Shown piece after piece: positions 19,029-27,759 of a stretch of 64,000 bases of DNA. The position numbers and the translations under genes were made by a program. A model generated the notes under the pieces. The model saw only the letters and a program-made list of their open reading frames with translations. It did no database searches and was not told the DNA's origin. The stretch's first letter is position 1. Each line of letters starts with the position of its first letter. The DNA is from Limnobacter thiooxidans (lineage in GTDB: Bacteria; Pseudomonadota; Gammaproteobacteria; Burkholderiales; Burkholderiaceae_B): assembly GCF_036323495.1 (NCBI RefSeq), contig NZ_AP028947.1, positions 1-64,000 on the forward strand. Direction: 5' to 3'.

Positions 19029-22000
19029 ATGACAAACATTCACAAAGAACTGCACTTCGAAAACGAGATTTGCGCTCACTTAGTCGCCAACGGTTGGCTT
19101 CATTCAGCAAATGACAAAGGCTACGACCGTGATCTAGCTCTGTTTCCTGAAGATCTGATCTGGTGGATCCAAGAGACTCAGCCTGAAACCTGGAACAAGG
19201 TTAAGGCTATGCACAATGGCTCGACTCAGAAGAAACTTTTGGAACGCCTGGTTAAGGTATTGACCGCCGATGGCACGCTTTCAGTGTTGCGTCATGGATT
19301 TAAGGATGTGTCTGCCGGCCGTGTGAATCTTTGTCAGTTCAAACCTGCCACAACGCTAAATGCAACCACTATTGAGAATTACGGCAAGGTGCGTTTGCGT
19401 GTCATCCAGCAAGTCCACTATTCCACGAGCAACAACAACTCGATCGACTTGGTGTTTTTCGTCAACGGCATTCCTGTTGCCACGTCCGAGTTGAAAACTG
19501 ACTTTACTCAGTCGATCGAAGATGCCGTGAAGCAGTACAAATTTGACCGGCTCCCTAAGGACAAATCGACCAAAAAGGAAGAGCCGCTTCTCGCGTTCAA
19601 ACGTGGAGCGTTGGTGCACTTTGCCGTCAGCACTGAAGAAGTGCAGATGACCACGAAACTGGACGGGGTGAATACCCGCTTCTTGCCCTTCAATTTGGGC
19701 GACAACGGCGGCAAAGGAAATCCTGAAAACCCCAACGGTTTCAAGACGACGTACTTCTGGGAATACGTGCTTCAGCGGGATAACTTCTTGGACATTCTCG
19801 GGCGCTTCATGCACCTGGAGAGCGTCGATAAAATCGACAAGAAGACGGGTAAGCGGGTGACTAAAACCGCCATGATCTTTCCACGGTTTCATCAGTTCGA
19901 CGCTGTGTCCAAACTTATTGCAACTGCAAAGGTGGAAGGTGCCGGCCACCGGTATTTGACCCAGCACTCTGCGGGCTCTGGCAAAACAAATACGATTGCC
20001 TGGACTGCCCACCAGTTATCTAGCCTTCACGGTGCGGACAACAAAAAGGTCTTCGACAGCGTAATTGTTGTGACTGATCGCACTGTCTTGGACAGCCAGC
20101 TACAGGATGCGATTTATCAATTTGAGCACAAGCAAGGTTTGGTGAAATGCATCAAATCTGAAATGGGTGATTCGAAATCGGCTCAACTTGCTCAGGCATT
20201 GATCAGCAATACGCCCATCATTATTGTCACCATTCAAACTTTCCCCTTTGTGATTGAGGCTTTGGCCAGTGCAAACATGGCGGGGAAAAAGTACGCGATC
20301 ATTGCGGACGAAGCCCATACCTCCCAGTCTGGGGCTGTGGCCAACAAGGTAAAGAATGTGCTATCGCCTGCGGAAAAGCAGGAGCTGGAAGACGGTGGCG
20401 AGATCGACATTGAAGCCATGTTGGAAGCTGAAATGGCTTCTAGGGCCCAGCCTAAAAACATCAGCTACTTTGCCTTCACCGCCACACCGAAGAGTAAGAC
20501 CATGGAGCTTTTCGGGCGGCCCAATGGCGATGGCAAGCCAGCGCCCTTCCACCTGTACACCATGCAGCAAGCTATTGAAGAGGGCTTTATTCTTGATGTA
20601 CTGAAGAATTACACCCCCTACAAGCTAGCGTTCAAAATCGCCCATGACGGCCAGGACTACGACTCGGAAACCGTGGACCGCAGCAAGGCTCTCAAAAGCT
20701 TGATGAAGTGGGTTCGGCTTCACCCCTACAACATTGCCCAAAAAGTCGAAGTAATAGTTGAGCACTTCAAGGCCAACGTAGCTTGGCGTTTGGATGGCAA
20801 AGCCAAGGCCATGGTGGTCACCGGCTCCCGCAAAGAGGCTGTGCGCTACAAGGTGGCAATTGACAAATACATCACCAAAAAGATCTCTGAGGATAAGACC
20901 TACCAGGGCCTTCAGGCCATGGTGGCGTTTTCAGGAACTGTGATCGACTCCGAAACTGGGCCTGGTGAGTTCACTGAATACAACCTGAACCCTGGCTTGA
21001 ATGGCCGAGATCTGCGAGATGCGTTCGATGAGGACGACTACCAGGTCATGATTGTGGCCAACAAATTCCAGACCGGCTTTGACCAACCTTTGTTGGTTTC
21101 CATGTATGTAGACAAGAAGCTCTCGGGTGTGGCCGCGGTGCAAACCCTCTCTCGCTTGAACCGCACCTATCCTGGTAAAGACGTCACCTTCGTTTTGGAC
21201 TTCGTGAATGACCCAAGTGAGATTTTGGAGTCGTTTGCGCCCTACTACCGCGCAGCCCAGTTGTCCGAGGTGTCGGATCCCAACGTGATCTTCGACTTAC
21301 AATCTAAGCTTGATGCTGCCCAGATTTACACCAACCAGGAAGTTGACAACTTGGTTGAAGTGCTTCTGAAAAAGCCAACTCAGGCGGCGGTAAGCCGCTG
21401 CCTGCAGCCGGCGCAAAGCCGATTCAAAGATGGACTGAAGGCGGCCAAGGCGAGTGACGATTCCCTAGAAGTTGAAAAACTGGAAACCTTCAAAAAGAAC
21501 GTTGGCTCGTTTGTGCGTGCCTATGATTTCTTAAGCCAGATCATCAATTACTCCGACACCGAGCTTGAAAAGCGCAGCATGTTCTTGCGCTTGCTGCAGC
21601 GTTTGCTGATCGTGGAAATTGATGATGAAGAGATCGACCTTGAAGGTATTGAGCTGACTCATTATCAGCTTCGTAACAAGGGTAAGCACGACATACCATT
21701 GGCCAAAACGGAAGGCTCAGTTCTTTACCCCGCAATATTGGACTTGGGAACGACCAAGACACTGGAAGAGACGGAACGGGTGTACTGGAACGAGATCATC
21801 GACAAGGTGAATAAGCTGTTCGAAGGTGATCAGCTGACCGATGCCGACGCCATCGCCGTGTTCAACCACGTGGCGGACAAGATGACTGAAAATGAGGCGC
21901 TGAAGGAGCAAGCCACAGCGAACACTGAGCAGCAGTTTGGTGCCAGTCCCGATTACAAGAAGGTGATGAACGATGCTTTTATTGCGTGTTTTGAGAACCA

Positions 22001-22115
22001 CCAAAGCATCATTCAGCAACTGTTGACCAATCCAAGAGTGAAAGACCAGTTTGCAGAGCTGCTGTTGCCGCATGTTTATGGAAAGTTGACTAAACCAGAC
22101 CAAAAACATTTTTGA
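19029..22115 (+). CDS. hsdR: Type I restriction endonuclease subunit HsdR
   Basis: HsdR translocates DNA with ATP and cuts far from unmethylated sites. The 1028-residue protein has the N-terminal PD-(D/E)XK nuclease with Asp140 and Glu154-Leu-Lys156. The superfamily 2 helicase motor has Walker A GSGKT at 316-320 and DEAH at 426-429; motif VI is near QTLSRLNRTYPGK. A C-terminal helical region contacts HsdM. All key residues are present, so the system looks functional. It starts 14 bp after hsdS, with no strong Shine-Dalgarno, so some coupling is likely. As cargo it would defend the host and also penalise loss of the transposon. Confidence 0.95.
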   Translation: MTNIHKELHFENEICAHLVANGWLHSANDKGYDRDLALFPEDLIWWIQETQPETWNKVKAMHNGSTQKKLLERLVKVLTADGTLSVLRHGFKDVSAGRVNLCQFKPATTLNATTIENYGKVRLRVIQQVHYSTSNNNSIDLVFFVNGIPVATSELKTDFTQSIEDAVKQYKFDRLPKDKSTKKEEPLLAFKRGALVHFAVSTEEVQMTTKLDGVNTRFLPFNLGDNGGKGNPENPNGFKTTYFWEYVLQRDNFLDILGRFMHLESVDKIDKKTGKRVTKTAMIFPRFHQFDAVSKLIATAKVEGAGHRYLTQHSAGSGKTNTIAWTAHQLSSLHGADNKKVFDSVIVVTDRTVLDSQLQDAIYQFEHKQGLVKCIKSEMGDSKSAQLAQALISNTPIIIVTIQTFPFVIEALASANMAGKKYAIIADEAHTSQSGAVANKVKNVLSPAEKQELEDGGEIDIEAMLEAEMASRAQPKNISYFAFTATPKSKTMELFGRPNGDGKPAPFHLYTMQQAIEEGFILDVLKNYTPYKLAFKIAHDGQDYDSETVDRSKALKSLMKWVRLHPYNIAQKVEVIVEHFKANVAWRLDGKAKAMVVTGSRKEAVRYKVAIDKYITKKISEDKTYQGLQAMVAFSGTVIDSETGPGEFTEYNLNPGLNGRDLRDAFDEDDYQVMIVANKFQTGFDQPLLVSMYVDKKLSGVAAVQTLSRLNRTYPGKDVTFVLDFVNDPSEILESFAPYYRAAQLSEVSDPNVIFDLQSKLDAAQIYTNQEVDNLVEVLLKKPTQAAVSRCLQPAQSRFKDGLKAAKASDDSLEVEKLETFKKNVGSFVRAYDFLSQIINYSDTELEKRSMFLRLLQRLLIVEIDDEEIDLEGIELTHYQLRNKGKHDIPLAKTEGSVLYPAILDLGTTKTLEETERVYWNEIIDKVNKLFEGDQLTDADAIAVFNHVADKMTENEALKEQATANTEQQFGASPDYKKVMNDAFIACFENHQSIIQQLLTNPRVKDQFAELLLPHVYGKLTKPDQKHF

Positions 22116-22231
22116 GAAATCCGCTTATTGTTGGCTAAATATTAATTTAAATGAATTTAGACAATCAGATCGACGATTAAGATTGAATAATTAGTACTAA
22201 GAAGCTGCTGGTTAAATACAAAGAGGTAAAA

Positions 22232-23206
22232 ATGCCAAGAGAATCAATGTCTGTAACGCTGATCACACAGGGTAAGCACAAGTTCTATTCTGGAACTATG
22301 GAAATTGAGATGATCGCAGCTTGCTGTTCTCCAAACCCAAGAGAGAGAGATCCAGAACTTGGATTTCAGAGAAGTTTAGATGAGACTCGTGCGCTTGCTA
22401 TTGCAAACTACATCAGGAATGAAGGCACCATTCCATCAAGCATTATTCTATCCGCGCAGGACGCTGCAGAACTCCAATATGACTCTAAAAAGAAAACTCT
22501 TTCTTTCAATCTTGAAAATAGGTCCTTTTTAATTTTGGATGGACAACACAGAGTCTACGGTTTTAAAAAATTGATGAATGATGGCCTTAAGTATCGAGTA
22601 CCTGTCATTATTTATAATGAACTAACACCGATCGACGAGGCAAGAATTTTTATTGACATAAATACACTTCAAAAGCCAGTACCTAAAGAGTTGCTTTTAG
22701 ATATAAAGAAACTTGCAGAGCGTGAAAGTACTGAGGAATCTTTTTTAGATGAGTTATTTACTAGCTTTGAGGTCGAGCCAGATAGTTATCTTATCAACAA
22801 ACTCAGCAGGTTTGATAAGTCTGCGAATAAAATTTCAAAGGTGACTTTTTATGACTCATTAAAGCCTTTATTGAGAGAATTTAATGTGAACGATACAGCA
22901 AAGCTGTATCGAATAATTAATTCATATTTGATAGCAGCAGGAGATATATTTAGTGACAATGCTGCCGATTTGAATGTCCTAATCACCAAGGCAACGTTGT
23001 TCAAGATATTAATTGGACATGCTAAATCAATTATTTCGATAATTTCGGATAATTCCCCTGAAAACATTGAAAAGATAAGTGAGTACAAGCGTTATCTAGA
23101 AAGATCTCTACCAGGTTCAATTAAAGATATTTCTGGCAGTAAGGCTTATTTAAAGAGCTTAGATTCTTTAGACAAGAAACTCCTGCGACGAAATGTGACT
23201 ATTTGA
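22232..23206 (+). CDS. DGQHR-domain protein (DndB-like)
   Basis: A 324-residue protein with the diagnostic LDGQHRVYGF around residues 102-111, followed by a conserved region including FIDINTLQKPV. DGQHR proteins include DndB, the regulator of DNA phosphorothioation, and many uncharacterised proteins of defence islands. No dnd modification genes are present here, so a different role is likely. The ribosome site is AGAGGT, 4 bases before the ATG. Codon use is more AT-rich than the hsd genes, suggesting separate acquisition. Its TGA overlaps the next ATG (TGATG), so the two products are made together and probably act together. Confidence 0.8.
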   Translation: MPRESMSVTLITQGKHKFYSGTMEIEMIAACCSPNPRERDPELGFQRSLDETRALAIANYIRNEGTIPSSIILSAQDAAELQYDSKKKTLSFNLENRSFLILDGQHRVYGFKKLMNDGLKYRVPVIIYNELTPIDEARIFIDINTLQKPVPKELLLDIKKLAERESTEESFLDELFTSFEVEPDSYLINKLSRFDKSANKISKVTFYDSLKPLLREFNVNDTAKLYRIINSYLIAAGDIFSDNAADLNVLITKATLFKILIGHAKSIISIISDNSPENIEKISEYKRYLERSLPGSIKDISGSKAYLKSLDSLDKKLLRRNVTI

Positions 23207-24120
23207 TGTTTAATCAGAAATTTGCAAGAATTCTCAGCCAATTAGTGGTTCGGGATTTGACCTCTATTAAGAATTCCGCAAATGCTCGGATGGTGGAAAC
23301 ATTTTCGGATTCTATTTTTTATCCTAGATCACTAAATGTGACTAGTAAAACTGAGGAGGTGACGATCCAAGTTTGTGATCAAGAGCCATTTTTGCGAAAC
23401 CTCTTGGGTGAAGCTAATAAGTTTTATCTTGGTTCTCGACTTTCCTTCAGAAGATCCTTGCAAGGACTTGATAAAAACTTATCATGGCAGGTAATAGAGT
23501 GTTATTACTCTGCATACTATGCCATTCACTATCTGTCGAGAATGACAGGCCTTGGCCTTATCAATTTAGACGAAGCTGTCGCAAGAAAACTCGAAATTAA
23601 TTCTCTTGGGAATATCCAAAAAAATTCAATTTCTACAGGATTGTATCTAATGGAGTTCGATCAGTCATCGAGTGATCTAAAATTAACTCGCCAGATAGAT
23701 AAGAAAAAAGGCGGATCTCATCAGGATGCATGGCGAATGTGGTCGTTAATAATAGATCAAATGATTGAAAAGATGAACTCCGATTCAGATGAGTACGTTA
23801 AAGAACAAATTGATCTACTAGAGCATAAAAAATATGTAAAAGATCTTAGGCCCCCTTCTGTTAGAGGCGAAATCAATTATCAATTCAAAGGCGGATTGTG
23901 GATTTTTGAAGGAAAAAAATCATCATTTAAAACCATAATTTCGAAAGCTTTGGAAGACGACACTGTACTATTTAATTCAAGTGATCCTCTATTGAAATTT
24001 ATCTATCACAATAAAAGCATAATTTTTACAGCTAATTTATTCTTTGAGTCTATAGTTAGTCGTAATCCTGGCTCTATTTGCAGTGGAATAAAAAATAAAT
24101 ATAAAGATTACATTTTGTGA
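23206..24120 (+). CDS. Hypothetical protein with HEPN-like segment, coupled to DGQHR gene
   Basis: A 304-residue protein of unknown family, AT-rich in codon use. The segment QVIECYYSAYYAIHYLSR (about 98-115) resembles helices of HEPN-fold proteins, which are often RNases. However, I do not see an unmistakable R-x4-6-H active site. The C-terminal third is mixed and lysine-rich. The ATG at 23206 overlaps the stop of the DGQHR gene, strongly suggesting translational coupling and a joint function. An in-frame TTG one codon earlier is less likely. A regulator-effector pair is one possibility, but it is inference. Confidence 0.55.
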   Translation: MFNQKFARILSQLVVRDLTSIKNSANARMVETFSDSIFYPRSLNVTSKTEEVTIQVCDQEPFLRNLLGEANKFYLGSRLSFRRSLQGLDKNLSWQVIECYYSAYYAIHYLSRMTGLGLINLDEAVARKLEINSLGNIQKNSISTGLYLMEFDQSSSDLKLTRQIDKKKGGSHQDAWRMWSLIIDQMIEKMNSDSDEYVKEQIDLLEHKKYVKDLRPPSVRGEINYQFKGGLWIFEGKKSSFKTIISKALEDDTVLFNSSDPLLKFIYHNKSIIFTANLFFESIVSRNPGSICSGIKNKYKDYIL

Positions 24121-24234
24121 TCCAGACTGAAATTTCAATACCATTCAGTTGTGACGAATCGACCAAAATCTGCATTTTTGAGTATCACCTAGGTTTATGC
24201 GTTAGCGTAGACAGGCCGTTAAAGGAGGCAGCTG

Positions 24235-24729
24235 ATGGCGTTGCTGGATGAACAACTTGTTGACGAGTGGCTGAATCGCAAGGGATTTTTCACGATCCGT
24301 GGCCTCAGGGCTGGCATTGATGAGATTGATTTACTCGCTGTTCGCATGATTGACAAGGTTGAATGTTGGCATGTCGAGGTTCAGGTTAGTTACCGCCCAA
24401 TCGGCTACGTGGGTGGCGATAGCAACGCACGGCGCCGCACACCAGAAGAAGTTCAATCGGGTGTTGAACAATGGGTTGAGAGGAAATTCACTGGTCCGCG
24501 AAAAGTTGCTCGTAGGGCTGCGGTTTTGCCAAGTGCCCAGTGGAAGTACATTTTCGTTCATGGCGTACTTAGGGACGAATCCGAACTGGTGCACATGACC
24601 CGCCTTGGCGTCACCCCTCTTTCATACAAACAAGTGCTGACTGAGTTGCGAGATGCGCCCGTTGGAAACACCAGCTCTTCGTTGGCCAGTGACATCGCTG
24701 AAATCCTGCGTTACTTGGGAAATAACTGA
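24235..24729 (+). CDS. Hypothetical protein, possible PD-(D/E)XK nuclease fold
   Basis: A 164-residue protein with a strong ribosome site (AAAGGAGG, 6 bases before ATG). The start has a helix, then FFTIRGLRAGIDEIDLLAVR and WHVEVQVSYRP. The spacing D-x(about 16)-E-x-Q resembles restriction-like nucleases of the Holliday-resolvase or YraN type, where E-x-K or E-x-Q completes the site. I cannot name a family. The gene stands alone between the DGQHR pair and the 374-residue unknown gene, all on the plus strand. It could be a solitary nuclease or a partner of the following gene. Confidence 0.55.
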   Translation: MALLDEQLVDEWLNRKGFFTIRGLRAGIDEIDLLAVRMIDKVECWHVEVQVSYRPIGYVGGDSNARRRTPEEVQSGVEQWVERKFTGPRKVARRAAVLPSAQWKYIFVHGVLRDESELVHMTRLGVTPLSYKQVLTELRDAPVGNTSSSLASDIAEILRYLGNN

Positions 24730-24855
24730 TCAATGAGAGTTTGATTGAGATCGCCAATTGGTCCAGAGGCATACGAGTGGAGCTCTCGGGAGGGATGCGT
24801 GCCTGAGAATTTGCTGAATCTGTTAGATGTTGCGGGTTAAGACCCTGGATAGTCA

Positions 24856-25980
24856 ATGACCTCAACCAACAGTATCCATAGAAAATCAGCCCGACCTTTG
24901 AATACATACGAGGGGAGGCAGGCACTTCCAGAATTGGTCGGTTGGATGTTAATGCATCCGTTCCAAATGGCGCGCCTTTACGGTGCCCCGACTACTAAAA
25001 TGATTTCAGATCAGCATGGCGAAGCGAAAGCCAAGACATTTTCCAGGGTGATGAGTGGTTCTCTTGGTGAAAATGCGAGTTTAAAGTTCTTGTCAGAAAT
25101 AATTCCACGTAATGAGACGACACAGCTAATACATGAGGCGATAGAAGGAGATCCAATTGCCCAACACAGAATAAGGCAAACTGCAATTTGGGAGCTGTTC
25201 GCAAATGGGCTGGGGGTGGCGAACAAACCTGAGTATCTATTCTTGATTGATATTGAATCCCGTTGCACTCCTGTCATCGCTGCGCGTCAGCAGGGCCACA
25301 ACAGTGACGTCACTAGGTTGATCGCCGGTGACGATTTGTTGAGAAATTTCATCGCCAAATCAGATTTAGATGCGTGTGTGGGTAATCCGGAAATGATCCA
25401 TGCATTGCAGTTCAAAATGTATCTTGAAGGTCAGTTGTCATTTGTTGCATTACTCGATGTGTTGCATAGCCCAGAAGGCAAGTCGAGATATCAGCAACTT
25501 TTGCCTAATTTCGAATGGTCAGAGCAAAATTCTGCAGCCAGACTGTTTAAAGCGATTCTGGAGTCCACTGATCTACAAAAAAATCCGAGCAACAAAGAGC
25601 TTGCCGATTTACTGGCAGATCCACTTGGCAAGAATGATTTCAACGAAAGAACGAAACGTCGTTGGAGACTGGGTGAGACGATGATCCCTTTTAACGCGGC
25701 TTTGATCGTGAGTGATCGACTCTCTGTACAAATGGCCGAGGTGTGCCTATTCAATTATTGGAAGGCCGCAATCCACATTAATGATTTTTGGTTGCTTATT
25801 GAAACGGCACAGTCCGCTTTTGGGCGACTTGCCAAAGGTGAGCTCAAAAACTTCAATGTTTTACCGTTTGATTATCAATCGGTCAGCCAGTGGTGCAGCG
25901 AAAGGTATCAATTCTGGTTAGATTTCCATCGGGAACGTGGCATGCCATCTAATAAGACTGGTGTGCCAACGTGTTCCTGA
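24856..25980 (+). CDS. Hypothetical protein, unknown family
   Basis: A 374-residue soluble protein. No signal peptide, membrane segment or known catalytic motif is seen. It appears largely helical, with several Trp and Arg residues in the segment around 285-340 (TKRRWRLGETMIP, then FNYWKAAIHINDFW). The start at 24856 lies 126 bp after the previous gene with no clear ribosome site. The stop is only 5 bp from the end of the convergent 26-aa peptide gene. It sits among nuclease-like cargo, which suggests a defence or regulatory role, but nothing in the sequence proves it. Confidence 0.55.
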   Translation: MTSTNSIHRKSARPLNTYEGRQALPELVGWMLMHPFQMARLYGAPTTKMISDQHGEAKAKTFSRVMSGSLGENASLKFLSEIIPRNETTQLIHEAIEGDPIAQHRIRQTAIWELFANGLGVANKPEYLFLIDIESRCTPVIAARQQGHNSDVTRLIAGDDLLRNFIAKSDLDACVGNPEMIHALQFKMYLEGQLSFVALLDVLHSPEGKSRYQQLLPNFEWSEQNSAARLFKAILESTDLQKNPSNKELADLLADPLGKNDFNERTKRRWRLGETMIPFNAALIVSDRLSVQMAEVCLFNYWKAAIHINDFWLLIETAQSAFGRLAKGELKNFNVLPFDYQSVSQWCSERYQFWLDFHRERGMPSNKTGVPTCS

Positions 25981-25985
25981 TGTAC

Positions 25986-26066
25986 TTACTTTTTGCCTGG
26001 TGGGTTATTGCCGCGTCCGCCACCTGATGGATTACCTGTTTTGCTTGGTGCATTTTCCAAATTCAT
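25986..26066 (-). CDS. 26-residue Gly/Asn/Pro-rich peptide gene
   Basis: A short frame with an excellent ribosome site (AGGAG, 8 bases before ATG). The peptide starts MNLENAPSKTGNPSGGGRGN and ends with two prolines, glycine and two lysines. It is basic, disordered in appearance and lacks a hydrophobic segment. The combination of perfect ribosome site, clean stop and non-random composition argues that it is real. It converges on the 374-residue gene (5-bp gap). Its promoter should lie in 26067..26190, where I see no strong boxes. Function unknown. Confidence 0.6.
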   Translation of the reverse strand: MNLENAPSKTGNPSGGGRGNNPPGKK

Positions 26067-26190
26067 GCCATATCTCCTAAAGTTGCCGGTTGATTCCGGT
26101 ATGAGCATGGTGGCCTCTTTGAAAATTCTCAGATAGGGCATAGTTTGGACAGATGCTATGCACGCTCCCTATTTCTGAAGCTCGGTTTAA

Positions 26191-26388
26191 TTAAGTCTCG
26201 CCATCGGGAGGTGTGGTTTTCTGCGCATTCTCGCGTTCAAGTCGTTCGGCACGTCGAATCATGAAATCCTGCAACTCAACGAGCATTGCTCCACCGTTGT
26301 CGGGTGCATTTTTCGCCATTTCGACCAGTTCGTCGTCGCTCAAATCGAAATACTTCTGAAAGAAGTCGTCAAAGGATTCATTTGTCAT
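26191..26388 (-). CDS. Small acidic hypothetical protein
   Basis: A 65-residue, acidic, helical protein with no recognised family. It is the last gene of a three-gene operon. The ATG at 26388 lies inside the end of the winged-helix gene (11-bp overlap), with AGG 7 bases before it; an in-frame TTG two codons earlier is less likely. Overlap suggests coupled translation. It may act together with the winged-helix protein, for example as a partner that modulates it. Confidence 0.55.
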   Translation of the reverse strand: MTNESFDDFFQKYFDLSDDELVEMAKNAPDNGGAMLVELQDFMIRRAERLERENAQKTTPPDGET

Positions 26389-27049
26389 CGTCAAACCTGT
26401 TGAAGGGGCGCTTTAGAAGTTTCAGTTCGGGTGAATTTTCGCCCATCAACATCTTGCCGCCTCTGTCGAAGAATTCTTTTCTGCGTTTTTCTTTTTGTTT
26501 CAACAATTTGACGCCGCATTCAATCCAGACATGCTCAATTTTGAAGCCGTCTAGTCTTGCTGGAATCGAAAATTTAGAGCTTGATCCAGCACTAGTTTCG
26601 GGTAGTGCTTGGATAAATTCATAACGCAAAAGAATCTTGATGGCTCGGTAAACGCTCGATTTGCTCAAGCCAGTCGTCTTGGCAATATCACCAGCGGATA
26701 AGTTTGGATTTGTTTTGAGCGTGTTGAACGTGAGGTGTGCACTTTTTGAAAATGGTCTCATTTGAACAATGATCTGGCTTTCGTTATCTGTGTCGTGATC
26801 TTTATCACTGCTATCTGGGGTTTCTTCGCTATCTTCGTCGAGCAGCCATTTCAAGAATGCGGGCGAATGTGTGACTTTTGCATCCTTCCAATAGCTTTTA
26901 CCACCCATGACAACGTCCTGTGTAGGGTTTTTCCGAAGCTGCTCTCTGTTCAAGTTGTTAAGGTACACATTGACTTCATCGAGCGTCATCGTTTTGTGTA
27001 ACTGCTCAATAAATCCTAGCGCTGAAGGTTTCTTGTCGCTCAATTTCAT
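26378..27049 (-). CDS. Winged-helix DNA-binding protein
   Basis: A 223-residue protein. After a charged N-terminal half (about 1-100) comes a MarR/ArsR-like winged helix: LTFNTLKTNPNLSAGDIA, then LSKSSVYRAIKILLRYEFI (about 105-150), and a basic C-terminal tail. It is likely a transcriptional regulator or DNA-binding initiator-like protein. The ATG at 27049 overlaps the stop of the 40-residue gene (TGATG). The operon is headed by a copy of the dyad operator found before tnsA, which links this protein to the transposon's core control. Whether it feeds back on tns expression cannot be read from sequence. Confidence 0.65.
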   Translation of the reverse strand: MKLSDKKPSALGFIEQLHKTMTLDEVNVYLNNLNREQLRKNPTQDVVMGGKSYWKDAKVTHSPAFLKWLLDEDSEETPDSSDKDHDTDNESQIIVQMRPFSKSAHLTFNTLKTNPNLSAGDIAKTTGLSKSSVYRAIKILLRYEFIQALPETSAGSSSKFSIPARLDGFKIEHVWIECGVKLLKQKEKRRKEFFDRGGKMLMGENSPELKLLKRPFNRFDDDK

Positions 27050-27171
27050 CACCAGCCGCTGTGAAGGGTAACAATCGTTGATGCGGCAGTGCAGACCATT
27101 GCAATTCGTAGCAAGACCGATGAGAGCCGATCCAACCTTTTATGTATTTCGCTGTCCGGCTTTTGTGTCAT
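27049..27171 (-). CDS. Small single-span membrane peptide
   Basis: A 40-residue peptide with a charged N-terminus and a hydrophobic stretch (about 17-36). The ATG at 27171 is chosen because GGAG lies 7 bases before it. A longer reading from 27246 would start on top of the expected promoter. The stop overlaps the winged-helix gene start. Family unknown. Confidence 0.5.
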   Translation of the reverse strand: MTQKPDSEIHKRLDRLSSVLLRIAMVCTAASTIVTLHSGW

Positions 27172-27249
27172 CACGTCACTCCAAAAATCCGCTACTCTCT
27201 CAGTGCTAAGCTGGCAGCCACATATTGGCCTCATGCAACTTAGCATACA

Positions 27250-27276
27250 CTAATTTCGTTAATGACAAAAATACTT
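27250..27276. promoter_or_regulatory. Shared dyad operator, copy 4, with overlapping promoter
   Basis: AATTTCGT-TAATG-ACAAAAAT lies upstream of the 40/223/65-residue operon. On the minus strand it contains TTGTCA (27263..27268). A TATGCT hexamer follows after 15 bp, a plausible short-spaced promoter. The operator would therefore cover the -35 region. Confidence 0.6.
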
Positions 27277-27364
27277 TTTAAGTACCTTTTGACGGATGAG
27301 TGACACACCTTGGCGGAGCAAATCGGCACCCACACAGCCAATTGGAAGAGTTGGTAGCGCTGAT

Positions 27365-27673
27365 TTACTCAGTTTTTATTGGGATCGCGTTTTTTAAAAC
27401 CGCTGACCAGAACCCCTCTTTGGTTTGGTCTATCGCTGCAAATTCGGCAGAAGAAATTGCGAGCACGTCGATTTTTATATTGAGTTTCCGGCCGAGGGGT
27501 TTGAACGCAGCCTTTGCGCCAATCTTTGACAGGTCGTCGGTTATGACAAGCAGGTCAATGTCGCGGTCGCTAGTTTGTGTTCCCGTCGCGTAGGAGCCAA
27601 AGATATAAGCTGTCTTGATGGGAAGTATCTCGATTTGACGTCTTAACTCGTTTAAGAGGTCCAAATTAATCAT
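27365..27673 (-). CDS. MNT-type nucleotidyltransferase domain protein
   Basis: A 102-residue minimal nucleotidyltransferase with the family signature GSYATG at 26-31 and Asp38-x-Asp40 in DRDIDLLV. A third acidic residue at Asp69 (IKIDVLA) completes the metal-binding set. Such proteins usually pair with a HEPN toxin as an antitoxin that AMPylates or masks it. No HEPN gene is directly adjacent, so this copy is either solitary or its partner has been lost. The ATG has CCAGG at an acceptable distance. Confidence 0.8.
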   Translation of the reverse strand: MINLDLLNELRRQIEILPIKTAYIFGSYATGTQTSDRDIDLLVITDDLSKIGAKAAFKPLGRKLNIKIDVLAISSAEFAAIDQTKEGFWSAVLKNAIPIKTE

Positions 27674-27759
27674 TAGGAACCTGGCGTTTCAATTGTTTAG
27701 ACTTTGCTCGAAGTTTGTTTTTTCGAAATTAACATACACCTATTAAGACAGGTAAATGT

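Noticed and set aside
8432..27276. Reading the four AATTTCGT dyads as TnsB end sites or as inner transposon borders
   Set aside because: They are all in the same orientation, lie at promoters, and the true ends with target duplication are at 5383 and 33030.
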